This document shows positions 1 to 6,591 of a DNA stretch of 7,881 bases, piece after piece. The stretch is from Pseudomonadota bacterium (GTDB lineage: Bacteria > Pseudomonadota > Alphaproteobacteria > Azospirillales > Azospirillaceae). The position numbers and the translations under genes are program-made. The number at the start of each line of letters is the position of its first letter. Position 1 is the first letter of the stretch. The notes beneath the pieces were generated by a model. That model did no database searches, was not told the origin of the DNA, and was given only the letters and a program-made list of their open reading frames with translations. The stretch is from assembly GCA_023416455.1 (NCBI GenBank), contig JAEZHQ010000414.1, positions 1 through 7,881 on the forward strand, read 5' to 3'.

Positions 1-217
1 TGGAGCCGGAGCGCTTGGCCACGATGCCCATGATGGCGCGCATGGTGGTGGTCTTGCCCGCCCCGTTGCGCCCCAGCAGGGTCACCACCTCGCCGCGCCG
101 CACCTCCAGCGACACCCCGTGCAGCACATGGCTCTCGCCGTAGAAGGCGTGCAGGTCGCGCACCTCCAGCATGCTCGTCCCCGCCTCGGCGGCGGTGCTC
201 ACCAGCGTGTCAGGCAT
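1..217 (-). CDS. livF: Branched-chain amino acid ABC transporter ATP-binding protein LivF (3' part outside window)
   Basis: ATPase subunit that powers a HAAT-family ABC importer at the inner face of the cytoplasmic membrane. Only the first 72 codons are visible; the gene continues past the left edge. The Walker A motif GRNGAGKTT lies at residues 49-57, preceded by MLEVRDLHAFYGESHVLHGV, which is typical of LivF. The ATG at 217 overlaps the livG stop by 8 bases, so the two are translationally coupled. A GGGGA ribosome binding site lies 6 bases upstream of it. An alternative ATG at 172 (start MLEVR) is closer to the usual family N-terminus and also has a GGGGA upstream, so the exact start is open. 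The family is clear. The transported substrate (leucine/isoleucine/valine, or another such as an amide or aromatic acid) cannot be told from the ATPase alone. Confidence 0.9.
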   Translation of the reverse strand, partial: MPDTLVSTAAEAGTSMLEVRDLHAFYGESHVLHGVSLEVRRGEVVTLLGRNGAGKTTTMRAIMGIVAKRSGS

Positions 218-965
218 GGCCCGTCCCCATGTAGGCCTCCTTCACCCTGGGATGGCGCGACACCTCGGCGTAGGGTCCCTCGGCCAGGATCTCGCCGCGC
301 GCCAGGACGGTGATCCAGTCCGACAGGTCGGAAACCACCGACAGGTTGTGCTCCACCATCAGGATGGTGCGGTTCACCGAGACGCGGCGGATCAGGGCGG
401 CGATGCGCCCGATGTCCTCATGGCCCATGCCGGCCATCGGCTCGTCGAGGAGCATCATCTCCGGCTCGAGCGCCAGCGTGGTGGCGATCTCCAGCGCGCG
501 CTTGCGCCCGTAGGGGAGTTCCACCGCCGGCACCCAGGCATAGCCGGCGAGCCCGACGTCTTCCAGCAGCTCCATCGCCCGCCCGTTCAGGCCGCGCAGG
601 ACCGACTCCGCCTTCCAGAAATGGAAGGAGTTGCCGAGCGGCCGCTGCAAGGCGACGCGCACATTCTCCAGCACGCTCAGATGCGGGAAGACGGCCGAGA
701 TCTGGAAGGAGCGGACGATCCCCATCCGCGCCACATCCGCCGGCTTCGCCGCCGTGATGTCGCGCTCGTTGAACAGGATGGTCCCGGCGCTGGGCGGAAG
801 GAACTTGGTCAGGAGGTTGAAGACGGTCGTCTTGCCGGCCCCGTTCGGGCCGATCAGGGCGTGAATGCTCCCGCGGCGGACGCGCAGGCTGACGTCGCGC
901 ACCGCGACGAAGCCACGGAATTCCTTGGTCAGGCCGCGTGTCTCCAGAATGACGTCACCCGCCAT
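210..965 (-). CDS. livG: Branched-chain amino acid ABC transporter ATP-binding protein LivG
   Basis: Second ATPase of the HAAT-type importer, forming the nucleotide-binding dimer with LivF. With the start at 965 it has 251 residues, the usual LivG length. Walker A GPNGAGKTT is at 39-47, the Q-loop glutamine at 88, the signature motif in the variant form LPYGRKR at 150-156, Walker B MMLLDEP at 170-176 with catalytic Glu175, and the H-loop histidine at 206 (VEHN). The C-terminal tail VKEAYMG is the short extension typical of branched-chain ATPases. The frame stays open to 1049, but the ATG at 965 follows a G-rich ribosome binding site (GGGGGA and GGGGGG) and fits the family start, so I chose it. 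It is the first gene of its visible transcription unit; no permease or binding-protein gene lies upstream, so those would have to be downstream or elsewhere. Confidence 0.93.
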   Translation of the reverse strand: MAGDVILETRGLTKEFRGFVAVRDVSLRVRRGSIHALIGPNGAGKTTVFNLLTKFLPPSAGTILFNERDITAAKPADVARMGIVRSFQISAVFPHLSVLENVRVALQRPLGNSFHFWKAESVLRGLNGRAMELLEDVGLAGYAWVPAVELPYGRKRALEIATTLALEPEMMLLDEPMAGMGHEDIGRIAALIRRVSVNRTILMVEHNLSVVSDLSDWITVLARGEILAEGPYAEVSRHPRVKEAYMGTGHA

Positions 966-1155
966 CGCCCCCCGTCCCCCTGTTGCGGCTTGCGCCGGGC
1001 GTCTTGTCGCGGCTTGCCCCGTCGCTGATCGCTGGTCCGGATCCGCCACCAGTTTGCCATGCGGATGGCTGGCGGAAAGAACATCAAACAGGCTATTCCG
1101 AACGGCCAGTGGGCGGCCCCACGGTCCTGGCCGAAAGCTGGACGGGAAGACGTGA

Positions 1156-1191
1156 AAACACGGGGAGACGGGGAAACACGGGGAGACGGGG
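1156..1191. repeat. Perfect 18-base tandem duplication
   Basis: The unit AAACACGGGGAGACGGGG occurs twice head to tail without a mismatch, and a looser related purine-rich stretch precedes it. It lies in non-coding DNA about 190 bases upstream of the livG start. Tandem duplications of this size commonly arise by replication slippage; any regulatory role is unknown. Confidence 0.9.
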
Positions 1192-1269
1192 CGCGCCGGC
1201 CAGGGGAGAGGCCGCGGCGCGGTGGATGCATCCCATTGAAACGAGCGGCGGCCGATGGCCGCCGTCTCA

Positions 1270-1310
1270 CGGATGGATCACGGATGGATGAATCGCGGGC
1301 GGATGGATCA
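1270..1310. repeat. Three copies of an 11-base CGGATGGATSA-type repeat
   Basis: CGGATGGATCA is at 1270-1280, CGGATGGATGA directly follows at 1281-1291, and CGGATGGATCA recurs at 1300-1310. The first two are tandem and the third is offset by 8 bases. They lie in the gene-free region upstream of livG. Function is unknown; repeated protein-binding sites or slippage are both possible. Confidence 0.85.
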
Positions 1311-1381
1311 TGGACAGACCATGACCGGCCGGCCGCAGGACCCTCGCGCGCAGGGCTGCGCCGCGCGCCGTCGGGTCATGA

Positions 1382-1459
1382 CCGAAGGCGTTCGGACGGG
1401 CGCCATCGAATGGCGGCACCGAATGGCGGCATCAAAGGGACACCGTCGAACGCCTTCGG
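1382..1459. repeat. 13-base inverted repeat flanking a 12-base direct repeat pair
   Basis: CCGAAGGCGTTCG at 1382-1394 is matched exactly on the opposite strand at 1447-1459, with a 52-base interval. Each arm can itself fold as a small hairpin (for example CCGAA/TTCGG around GGCG). Inside the interval, CGAATGGCGGCA occurs at 1407-1418 and again at 1420-1431, and CGCCAT/ATGGCG (1401-1406 with 1410-1415) forms a further small stem. This lies 42-120 bases past the MarR stop codon. It could act as a structured 3' end, but it lacks a T-run. Confidence 0.75.
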
Positions 1460-1501
1460 CGTCACAAGGCTGGAGCCGGAAAACCGCGGTTGCAGCCGTC
1501 G

Positions 1502-1975
1502 TCAGGCCGCGGAGGTCAGCGGAAAGCCGCTGTAGTCGAGGGACGCCGACCAGAAGCGTTCGAGCTTGCGCAGGGTCTCGTTCGCCTTCACCAACTCCTC
1601 GTCGCTGAAGCCGGCCTTTTCCAGCGCCGTCAGGTGGCGCTCGAACATGCGGCTGATCTTCTCGCGGAGGTCGAGGCCCTTCTCGGACAGGCGGACGCGC
1701 ACCGACCGGCGGTCGTGCGGCGAGCGCTCCTGCCCCAGATAGCCGTTCTCGACCATCTTCTTCACATTGTAGGACACGTTCGAGCCGAGATAGTAGCCGC
1801 GCGCCGTCAGCTCGCCGACCGTCATCTCATCCTCGCCGATGTTGTACAGGATCAGGCTTTGGACGTTGTTGATGTCCTGGATTCCCAAACGGTCCAACTC
1901 GGTCTTGAGAACCTCGAGAAAGTGGCGATGGAGCCGTTCAATCAAGAGGATGCTCTCGTAATAGGGTTTGCGCAC
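1502..1975 (-). CDS. MarR-family winged helix-turn-helix transcriptional regulator (LdtR-like)
   Basis: DNA-binding regulator of 157 residues, a normal MarR length, expected to act as a dimer on palindromic operators. The winged helix spans about residues 35-100: TVGEL (52-56) begins the helix-turn-helix, the recognition helix is SNVSYNVKKMVENGYL (65-80), and the wing QERSPHDRRSVRVRLSEKG (82-100) carries the family hallmark DRR (88-90). The flanking N- and C-terminal helices would form the dimer interface. The start is GTG at 1975, preceded by AAAGGAGA with ideal spacing, so the unusual start codon is well supported. The GIQDINNVQ and RGYYLGSNVSYNVKK segments resemble the alphaproteobacterial LdtR type known from Liberibacter; that subfamily call is from memory of the family and less sure than MarR itself. 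Effector and targets are unknown. It has its own upstream region with a candidate operator. Confidence 0.92.
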   Translation of the reverse strand: MRKPYYESILLIERLHRHFLEVLKTELDRLGIQDINNVQSLILYNIGEDEMTVGELTARGYYLGSNVSYNVKKMVENGYLGQERSPHDRRSVRVRLSEKGLDLREKISRMFERHLTALEKAGFSDEELVKANETLRKLERFWSASLDYSGFPLTSAA

Positions 1976-1981
1976 CGCGGT

Positions 1982-1989
1982 CTCCTTTG
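1982..1989 (-). promoter_or_regulatory. Strong ribosome binding site deciding the GTG start of the MarR gene
   Basis: Read on the minus strand, AAAGGAGA ends 6 bases before the GTG at 1975. It is close to the full anti-16S complement, which supports GTG as the true start although no ATG is nearby. Confidence 0.85.
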
Positions 1990-2031
1990 GCTCGTACCGG
2001 ACATGGGCCGACCTGTGGCCTTTCCGGGTCC

Positions 2032-2073
2032 TTAAGATGACATTAACCGATCATTCGCCGGCAATCATCTCAA
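2032..2073. promoter_or_regulatory. Candidate MarR operator: interrupted inverted repeat upstream of the regulator gene
   Basis: TTAAGATGA (2032-2040) and TCATCTCAA (2065-2073) are inverted copies with 8 of 9 positions matching, 24 bases apart. The AT-rich core between them also has ATCAT/GATCATT-like half-sites. It lies 57-98 bases before the GTG start in the local AT-rich patch where a promoter would sit. MarR regulators often bind palindromes in their own promoter, so autoregulation is plausible. The long spacing is unlike a single MarR dimer site, and I found no convincing -35/-10 pair. Confidence 0.4.
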
Positions 2074-2378
2074 TAATGCCCGAAAGTCCATCCCGGACCG
2101 TCCTAAGTTGCAGAAATCAGTGTAGGGCGCGGCGGCGCCCGCCCCAAGCGGAGACGCCGCCGCGGCGGCCTGCCCAGCGGATGCATGCCTTCCGGCAGGG
2201 TCGTGCCGGAGGAGGCGTGCCGACCGTTCCGATTCGGCCGGCCTGATCAAGGCCCGTGCCGCCATCGCCCTTCTCCTTCGGGGCTTCCCGGCTCCCGCCA
2301 CTGCAACCGCCGGGTTTGAGACAAGTCCCATGGGGATTTCTTATTACCAACGCTCAAGAGCACGGAAAGTGCCCACTC

Positions 2379-2426
2379 TCCGCCCTTTCCCGGGCGCGAT
2401 TTTCGGCCGGGTCGGGAAAGGGCGGA
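2379..2426 (-). terminator. 14-bp-stem hairpin after the hydrolase gene, possible terminator
   Basis: The arms 2379-2392 (TCCGCCCTTTCCCG) and 2413-2426 (CGGGAAAGGGCGGA) are perfect inverted copies around a 20-base loop, beginning 10 bases past the hydrolase stop. Position suits transcription termination or 3'-end protection. No T-run follows on either strand, so it is not a classical intrinsic terminator. Confidence 0.5.
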
Positions 2427-2436
2427 ACCGACGGCC

Positions 2437-3498
2437 TCAGTCGGGGAAGGTCAGGTCGCCGCCGGCCGGCTCGGCGAAGTGCCGCTCCACGTCGGCCGTG
2501 CCGACGCCGGCAAGGTCGGCCGGCGCCCAGCGCGGGTTCCTGTCCTTGTCGACGAGCGCGGCGCGGATGCCCTCGTAGAAATCGCCGCCGGCCAGGAAGG
2601 CGAGGCTGAGGCGCAGTTCCTGCTTCAGGCAATCGTCGAAGTCCAGCGCCGCGCCGCGCCGGATGGCGGCCAGCGTGACCTTGAGGCTGGTCGGCGACAT
2701 CCGCTTCAGCGTGGCGATCTGGCCGGCGGCCCAGTCGGTTCCCTCCGCCTCCAGCGCCGCCACGATCGCCTCGACCGTGTCGTGACCGTAGCAGCGGTCG
2801 ATGGCCTCCCGGTGGACGGCCAGCGCCGCCGCGCCGGCCGAGTCCCGATGGCGGCCGATCGCCTCGTCCGGGTCCATCCCGGCGACGAGGTCGGCGAGGA
2901 GGGCGTCGAGCCGGGCGCTCGGCACGAAGGCGTCCGCGGCGCCGAAGGCCAGCATGTCCGCCGCCTTCAGCCGGTCGCCGGTCAGCCCCAGCCAGGTGCC
3001 GGCCCGGCCCGGCAGGCGGGGCAGGAAATAGGTGCCGCCGACATCGGGATAGAGCCCGATTCCAGTCTCCGGCATGGCGAACAGCGTGCGCTCGGTCACC
3101 ACACGATGCGACCCGTGCTCGGACAGGCCGACGCCGCCGCCCATGGAGATGCCGTCGATCAGCGCCACGTAGGGCTTGGGAAAGCGCTTGATCAGGCGGT
3201 TGACGATGTATTCCTCGCTGAAGAAGGCGCGGATGGCCGAGCCGTCGCCGCGCCCCTCGCGGGCGGCCTTGCCGCTCTCGTACAGGCTGACGACGTCGCC
3301 GCCGGCGCAGAAGGCCCGGTCGCCGGCACCCTGCATCACCAGGGTCTTGACCTCCGGGTCGGCGGCCCAGGCCCGCAACTGCGGGTCGAGCCGGCGAATC
3401 ATGCCCAGCGTCAGCGCGTTCAGCGCCTTCGGACGGTTGAGCGTGACGAGCCCGATGGAGCCCCGGCGTTCGAACAGAATCTCGGCGTCGTCGGTCAT
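2437..3498 (-). CDS. 3-hydroxyisobutyryl-CoA hydrolase (enoyl-CoA hydratase/isomerase family)
   Basis: Hydrolyses 3-hydroxyisobutyryl-CoA to free 3-hydroxyisobutyrate in valine catabolism, a cytoplasmic step. At 353 residues it has the length of HIBCH proteins rather than the roughly 260 of simple enoyl-CoA hydratases. The crotonase core shows RAFCAGGDVVSLYE (61-74) and ISMGGGVGLSEHG (117-129), which form the oxyanion hole region. The HIBCH-specific block AMPETGIGLYPDVGGTYFL (141-159) carries the expected catalytic acids Glu144 and Asp152. The C-terminal part (about 220-353) matches the hydrolase-specific helical region, with RMSPTSLKVTLAAIRRG typical of the family. The start at 3498 gives the standard N-terminus; the same frame runs open far upstream, but that is antisense shadow of other genes. 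The ribosome binding site is weak. It is divergent from the lipid kinase gene and codirectional with the MarR gene. Confidence 0.93.
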   Translation of the reverse strand: MTDDAEILFERRGSIGLVTLNRPKALNALTLGMIRRLDPQLRAWAADPEVKTLVMQGAGDRAFCAGGDVVSLYESGKAAREGRGDGSAIRAFFSEEYIVNRLIKRFPKPYVALIDGISMGGGVGLSEHGSHRVVTERTLFAMPETGIGLYPDVGGTYFLPRLPGRAGTWLGLTGDRLKAADMLAFGAADAFVPSARLDALLADLVAGMDPDEAIGRHRDSAGAAALAVHREAIDRCYGHDTVEAIVAALEAEGTDWAAGQIATLKRMSPTSLKVTLAAIRRGAALDFDDCLKQELRLSLAFLAGGDFYEGIRAALVDKDRNPRWAPADLAGVGTADVERHFAEPAGGDLTFPD

Positions 3499-3553
3499 GG
3501 CTGCGGGTGTTCTCGGCGTGTCGTTGCGGGATGCGATGGTCGTTGCCGGGCGG

Positions 3554-3581
3554 ATGATACGGTCCGCGCGCGTTCTGTCAA
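3554..3581 (-). promoter_or_regulatory. Near-consensus sigma-70 type promoter of the hydrolase gene
   Basis: On the minus strand TTGACA (3581-3576) is separated by 16 bases from TATCAT (3559-3554), matching six of six and five of six consensus positions. Transcription would start near 3547, giving a leader of about 50 bases before the ATG at 3498. Such a match stands out in this GC-rich DNA and agrees with the gene direction. Confidence 0.7.
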
Positions 3582-3594
3582 ACCGCGATGCCCA

Positions 3595-3645
3595 GGGTTG
3601 CGACGGAGCGGCGGAACACCGCAACCCCCTTGTCCGTTCCGCCGC
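3595..3645. repeat. Overlapping inverted repeats in the divergent intergenic region
   Basis: GCGGCGGAAC (3608-3617) is repeated inverted at 3636-3645 (GTTCCGCCGC) with an 18-base loop. A second inverted pair interleaves with it: GGGTTGCG (3595-3602) and CGCAACCC (3620-3627). The two stems exclude each other in part. They lie between the hydrolase promoter and the kinase start; an operator or alternative leader structure is possible. Confidence 0.6.
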
Positions 3646-3714
3646 AACGCTCATGCTCACCGCCGGGGCTGCGGTCGGGCCGGAGCCTCCAGGGACCGAA
3701 AGGGCACCCAAGCG

Positions 3715-4623
3715 ATGAAGATGGCCATCGTCCTCAACCGCTCCGCGGGCACGCTGGCGGGCCGCCCGCTCGACGAATCCGCCCAGGCGATCCGCGCCGC
3801 CTTCGCCGGGCAGGGCGCGGAGGTGGCCCTGATCGCCGCCGAACCCTCGGCCTGCACGCGGGAGATCCGGCGCGCGCTGGACTCGGACGCCGATGTTGTG
3901 GTGGTCGGGGGCGGCGACGGGACCATCCACACGGCGGCGAACATGCTGCTGCCCACCGGCAAGGCGCTCGGCATCCTGCCGCTCGGCACGCTGAACCTGC
4001 TGGCCCGCGACCTCGGCACGCCGCTCGACCTGGAAGAGGCCGCCCGGGCGCTGGCGGCGGGAGCGCTGCGCACCATCGACGTCGCCGAGGTGAACGGCGA
4101 GATCTTCCTCAACAGCTCGGTCCTCGGCTTCTACCCGTCGGTCGTCCAGGAGCGGGAGGAGAAGCGCCGCCGCCACCGCCTGCTGAAATGGCCGGCCGCC
4201 GCCCTCGCCATGGCCAAGGCCCTGCACCGGCTGCCCCTGCTCGACGTGCGCATCGACTGGGGCGAGGGGCCGCGGCGGGTGCGCACGCCGGTCCTGGCGG
4301 TTTCCGACAACCCTTACGACGCCGGGGCCGGCGGCGCGCTGGTGCGGCGGTCGGTGCTCGATTCCGGCCGGCTCGGCGTCTATGTGGCGCGCCACCGCGA
4401 CGCCTGGGGGCTGCTGCGGCTGATGGGCCGCACGGTGCTGGGAACCTGGCAGCAGGATGAGGAGTTGGAAACCCTGACGGCCACCCAGTTGGTGGTGCAC
4501 AGCCGGCGCCGGCGGTTGAAGATGGTGAACGATGGCGAGGTGCGGCAGATGGAGCCTCCGCTGCATTACCGGATCCGCCCCAAGGCGTTGCGGGTCCTGG
4601 CCCCCCGAAGCGACGGACCGTGA
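3715..4623 (+). CDS. Diacylglycerol kinase catalytic domain protein (YegS/DgkB/LCB5-type lipid kinase)
   Basis: Predicted ATP-dependent kinase that phosphorylates a lipid hydroxyl such as diacylglycerol, acting at the membrane surface. The protein has 302 residues, the usual length of bacterial YegS/BmrU-type kinases. The nucleotide-binding motif VVVGGGDGTIH is at 62-72, and PLGTLNLLARDLG at 89-101 is the second family signature (PLGT-N). FLNSSVLGFYP (131-141) opens the C-terminal beta-sandwich domain, and NDGE (272-275) is the conserved acidic motif near the end. There is no signal peptide or membrane segment. The ATG at 3715 lies 10 bases after an AAAGGG element; an ATG two codons on (3721) is equally possible. 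The frame is open far upstream, but that part is antisense to the hydrolase. It forms a tight unit with the following phosphoesterase. The exact lipid substrate cannot be read from sequence. Confidence 0.92.
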   Translation: MKMAIVLNRSAGTLAGRPLDESAQAIRAAFAGQGAEVALIAAEPSACTREIRRALDSDADVVVVGGGDGTIHTAANMLLPTGKALGILPLGTLNLLARDLGTPLDLEEAARALAAGALRTIDVAEVNGEIFLNSSVLGFYPSVVQEREEKRRRHRLLKWPAAALAMAKALHRLPLLDVRIDWGEGPRRVRTPVLAVSDNPYDAGAGGALVRRSVLDSGRLGVYVARHRDAWGLLRLMGRTVLGTWQQDEELETLTATQLVVHSRRRRLKMVNDGEVRQMEPPLHYRIRPKALRVLAPRSDGP

Positions 4624-4627
4624 GGTG
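4621..4627 (+). promoter_or_regulatory. Ribosome binding site overlapping the kinase stop codon
   Basis: TGAGGTG includes the kinase stop TGA and a GAGGTG Shine-Dalgarno element, 5 bases before the GTG start at 4633. It decides that start and implies that translation of the second gene is coupled to termination on the first. Confidence 0.7.
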
Positions 4628-4632
4628 CGCCG

Positions 4633-5478
4633 GTGAGGAGGCTGGCCCATATCTCCGACCTGCATTTCGGCCGGATCGACCCGCGGGTGGTCGAAGGGCT
4701 GCTGTGCGACCTCGCCGCCGCCGGGCCGGACCTGATCGTCATCTCCGGCGACCTCGTGCAGCGCGCCAAGGCCCACCATTTCGAGGAGGCGCGCGCCTTC
4801 CTGCAACGCCTGCCCTTCCCCTACCTGGTGGTGCCGGGTAACCACGACATCCCGGTCTACAATCTGGTGTGGCGATTCCTCGATCCCTTCGGCAATTACA
4901 AGCGCTACATCACCCGCGACCTCAGCCCCTTCCACGTCGATTCGGAAATCGCCGTGCTCGGCATCAACACGGCGCGCCCGGTCATCATGGACTTTTCCGA
5001 GGGGCGCATGAACAAGGCGCAGATCCAGCGCGTGCGCGAGGTGTTCTGCCCGTTGCCGGACGGCGTCTTCAAGGTGCTGTTCACGCACCACCCCTTCCTG
5101 CCCCCGCCCGACAAGCCCGGGACGCGGCTGGTGGGGCGTCACAAGCTGGCCCTGCCCGCCCTGGAATCCTGCGGCGTCGACCTGCTGCTGGCCGGCCATC
5201 TGCACCGCGCCTATTCGGGCGACATCATGACCCACCACACCCAGGTCGCACGCTCCATCCTGGTGGCCCAGGCGTCCACCGCCACATCCACCCGGCTGCG
5301 CAACGAGGCCAACGCCTACAACCTCATCACCGTCGCTCCGCCCCGCGTCACCTTCGAGGTGCGCTCCTGGGAAGGGGCGGCCTTCACCGGCGGCCTTGTC
5401 TCGACCTGGCGCAAGGACGGGCCGCGCTGGACGCTGGAGGGGCAGGACACCGGCTTCCGGCCGGTGAGCGCGGCTTGA
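4633..5478 (+). CDS. Metallophosphoesterase (calcineurin-like, CpdA-type)
   Basis: Binuclear-metal phosphoesterase of 281 residues, cytoplasmic by lack of a signal peptide. All five motifs of the family are present in order: ISDLHFG with Asp9 and His11, ISGDLV with Asp40, VPGNHD with Asn70 and His71, FTHHPF with His152, and AGHLHRAY with His189 and His191. An active enzyme is therefore expected. The layout resembles class III cyclic-nucleotide phosphodiesterases (CpdA) and related lipid-phosphate or nucleotide hydrolases; substrate is not predictable. The start is GTG at 4633, directly giving MRRLAHISDLHFG, 9 bases past the kinase stop with a good ribosome binding site across that stop. The coupling to a lipid kinase hints at work on the same class of substrate, but that is inference. 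A 12-base palindrome (5480-5491) follows its stop. Confidence 0.93.
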   Translation: MRRLAHISDLHFGRIDPRVVEGLLCDLAAAGPDLIVISGDLVQRAKAHHFEEARAFLQRLPFPYLVVPGNHDIPVYNLVWRFLDPFGNYKRYITRDLSPFHVDSEIAVLGINTARPVIMDFSEGRMNKAQIQRVREVFCPLPDGVFKVLFTHHPFLPPPDKPGTRLVGRHKLALPALESCGVDLLLAGHLHRAYSGDIMTHHTQVARSILVAQASTATSTRLRNEANAYNLITVAPPRVTFEVRSWEGAAFTGGLVSTWRKDGPRWTLEGQDTGFRPVSAA

Positions 5479-5555
5479 GTCGGCGCGCCGAAGGGGCGTA
5501 GGATCGCGCCGAACGGTTCGCGAGCCCCCCAATTCCGAGAGCGCCCAGGTCCCCG

Positions 5556-6569
<1,014 letters not shown>

Positions 6570-6591
6570 TGCGGCTGGGAGGCGCCCGCGG

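Larger units (their letters stand above)
966..1501. other. 536-base gene-free region between the MarR gene and livG, rich in short repeats
   Basis: No reading frame here looks coding: the open frames are arginine/proline-rich, lack family motifs and are built partly from the repeats. The stretch holds an imperfect 13-base direct repeat near livG (981-993 and 1005-1017, 12 of 13 identical), an 18-base perfect tandem duplication (1156-1191), three copies of a CGGATGGATSA-like unit (1270-1310), a palindrome GGTCATGACC (1374-1383), a 13-base inverted repeat (1382-1394 with 1447-1459) and a 12-base repeat in two near-adjacent copies (1407-1418 and 1420-1431). It must contain the livG promoter and leader, but I found no clear -35/-10 pair. 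No T-run terminator for the MarR gene is visible. Confidence 0.7.
1976..2436. other. 461-base gap between the hydrolase and MarR genes
   Basis: Nearest the MarR gene lies an AT-richer stretch (about 2031-2120) with an interrupted inverted repeat. Further out come GC hairpins at 2125-2140 (GGGCGC/GCGCCC) and 2191-2210 (TCCGGCA/TGCCGGA) and a 14-base palindrome at 2156-2169. A second AT-richer patch is at about 2336-2356, and the hairpin 2379-2426 follows the hydrolase stop. One minus-strand 66-codon frame (2265 to 2065) starts behind a good AAGGAG site. Its third positions look less GC-biased than those of the real genes and I recognise no domain, so I do not call it a gene. Confidence 0.6.

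Noticed and set aside
171..1028. 285-codon plus-strand frame opposite livG
   Set aside because: Antisense to livG, which has all ABC motifs; the plus-strand translation has none.
1141..1459. Possible CRISPR array
   Set aside because: The repeats differ from one another, are short, and lack regular spacers of 30-40 bases; no cas genes are near.
1059..1608. Overlapping plus-strand frames in the repeat-rich gap
   Set aside because: Composed of Arg/Gly/Pro-rich translation of tandem repeats, partly antisense to the MarR gene, with no good ribosome binding site or family motif.
2479..3714. Upstream extension of the lipid kinase frame on the plus strand
   Set aside because: It lies antisense to the hydrolase gene and has no family similarity; the kinase fold starts at the ATG at 3715.
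5480..5491. Palindrome TCGGCGCGCCGA as terminator of the phosphoesterase
   Set aside because: Only 12 bases with no loop and no T-run; too weak to call, and hemB may be cotranscribed.
2437..5532. A 1031-codon open frame on the minus strand
   Set aside because: Only its last 353 codons are the real hydrolase. The rest is antisense to the kinase and phosphoesterase genes, low-complexity and without domains; open antisense frames are expected at this GC content.
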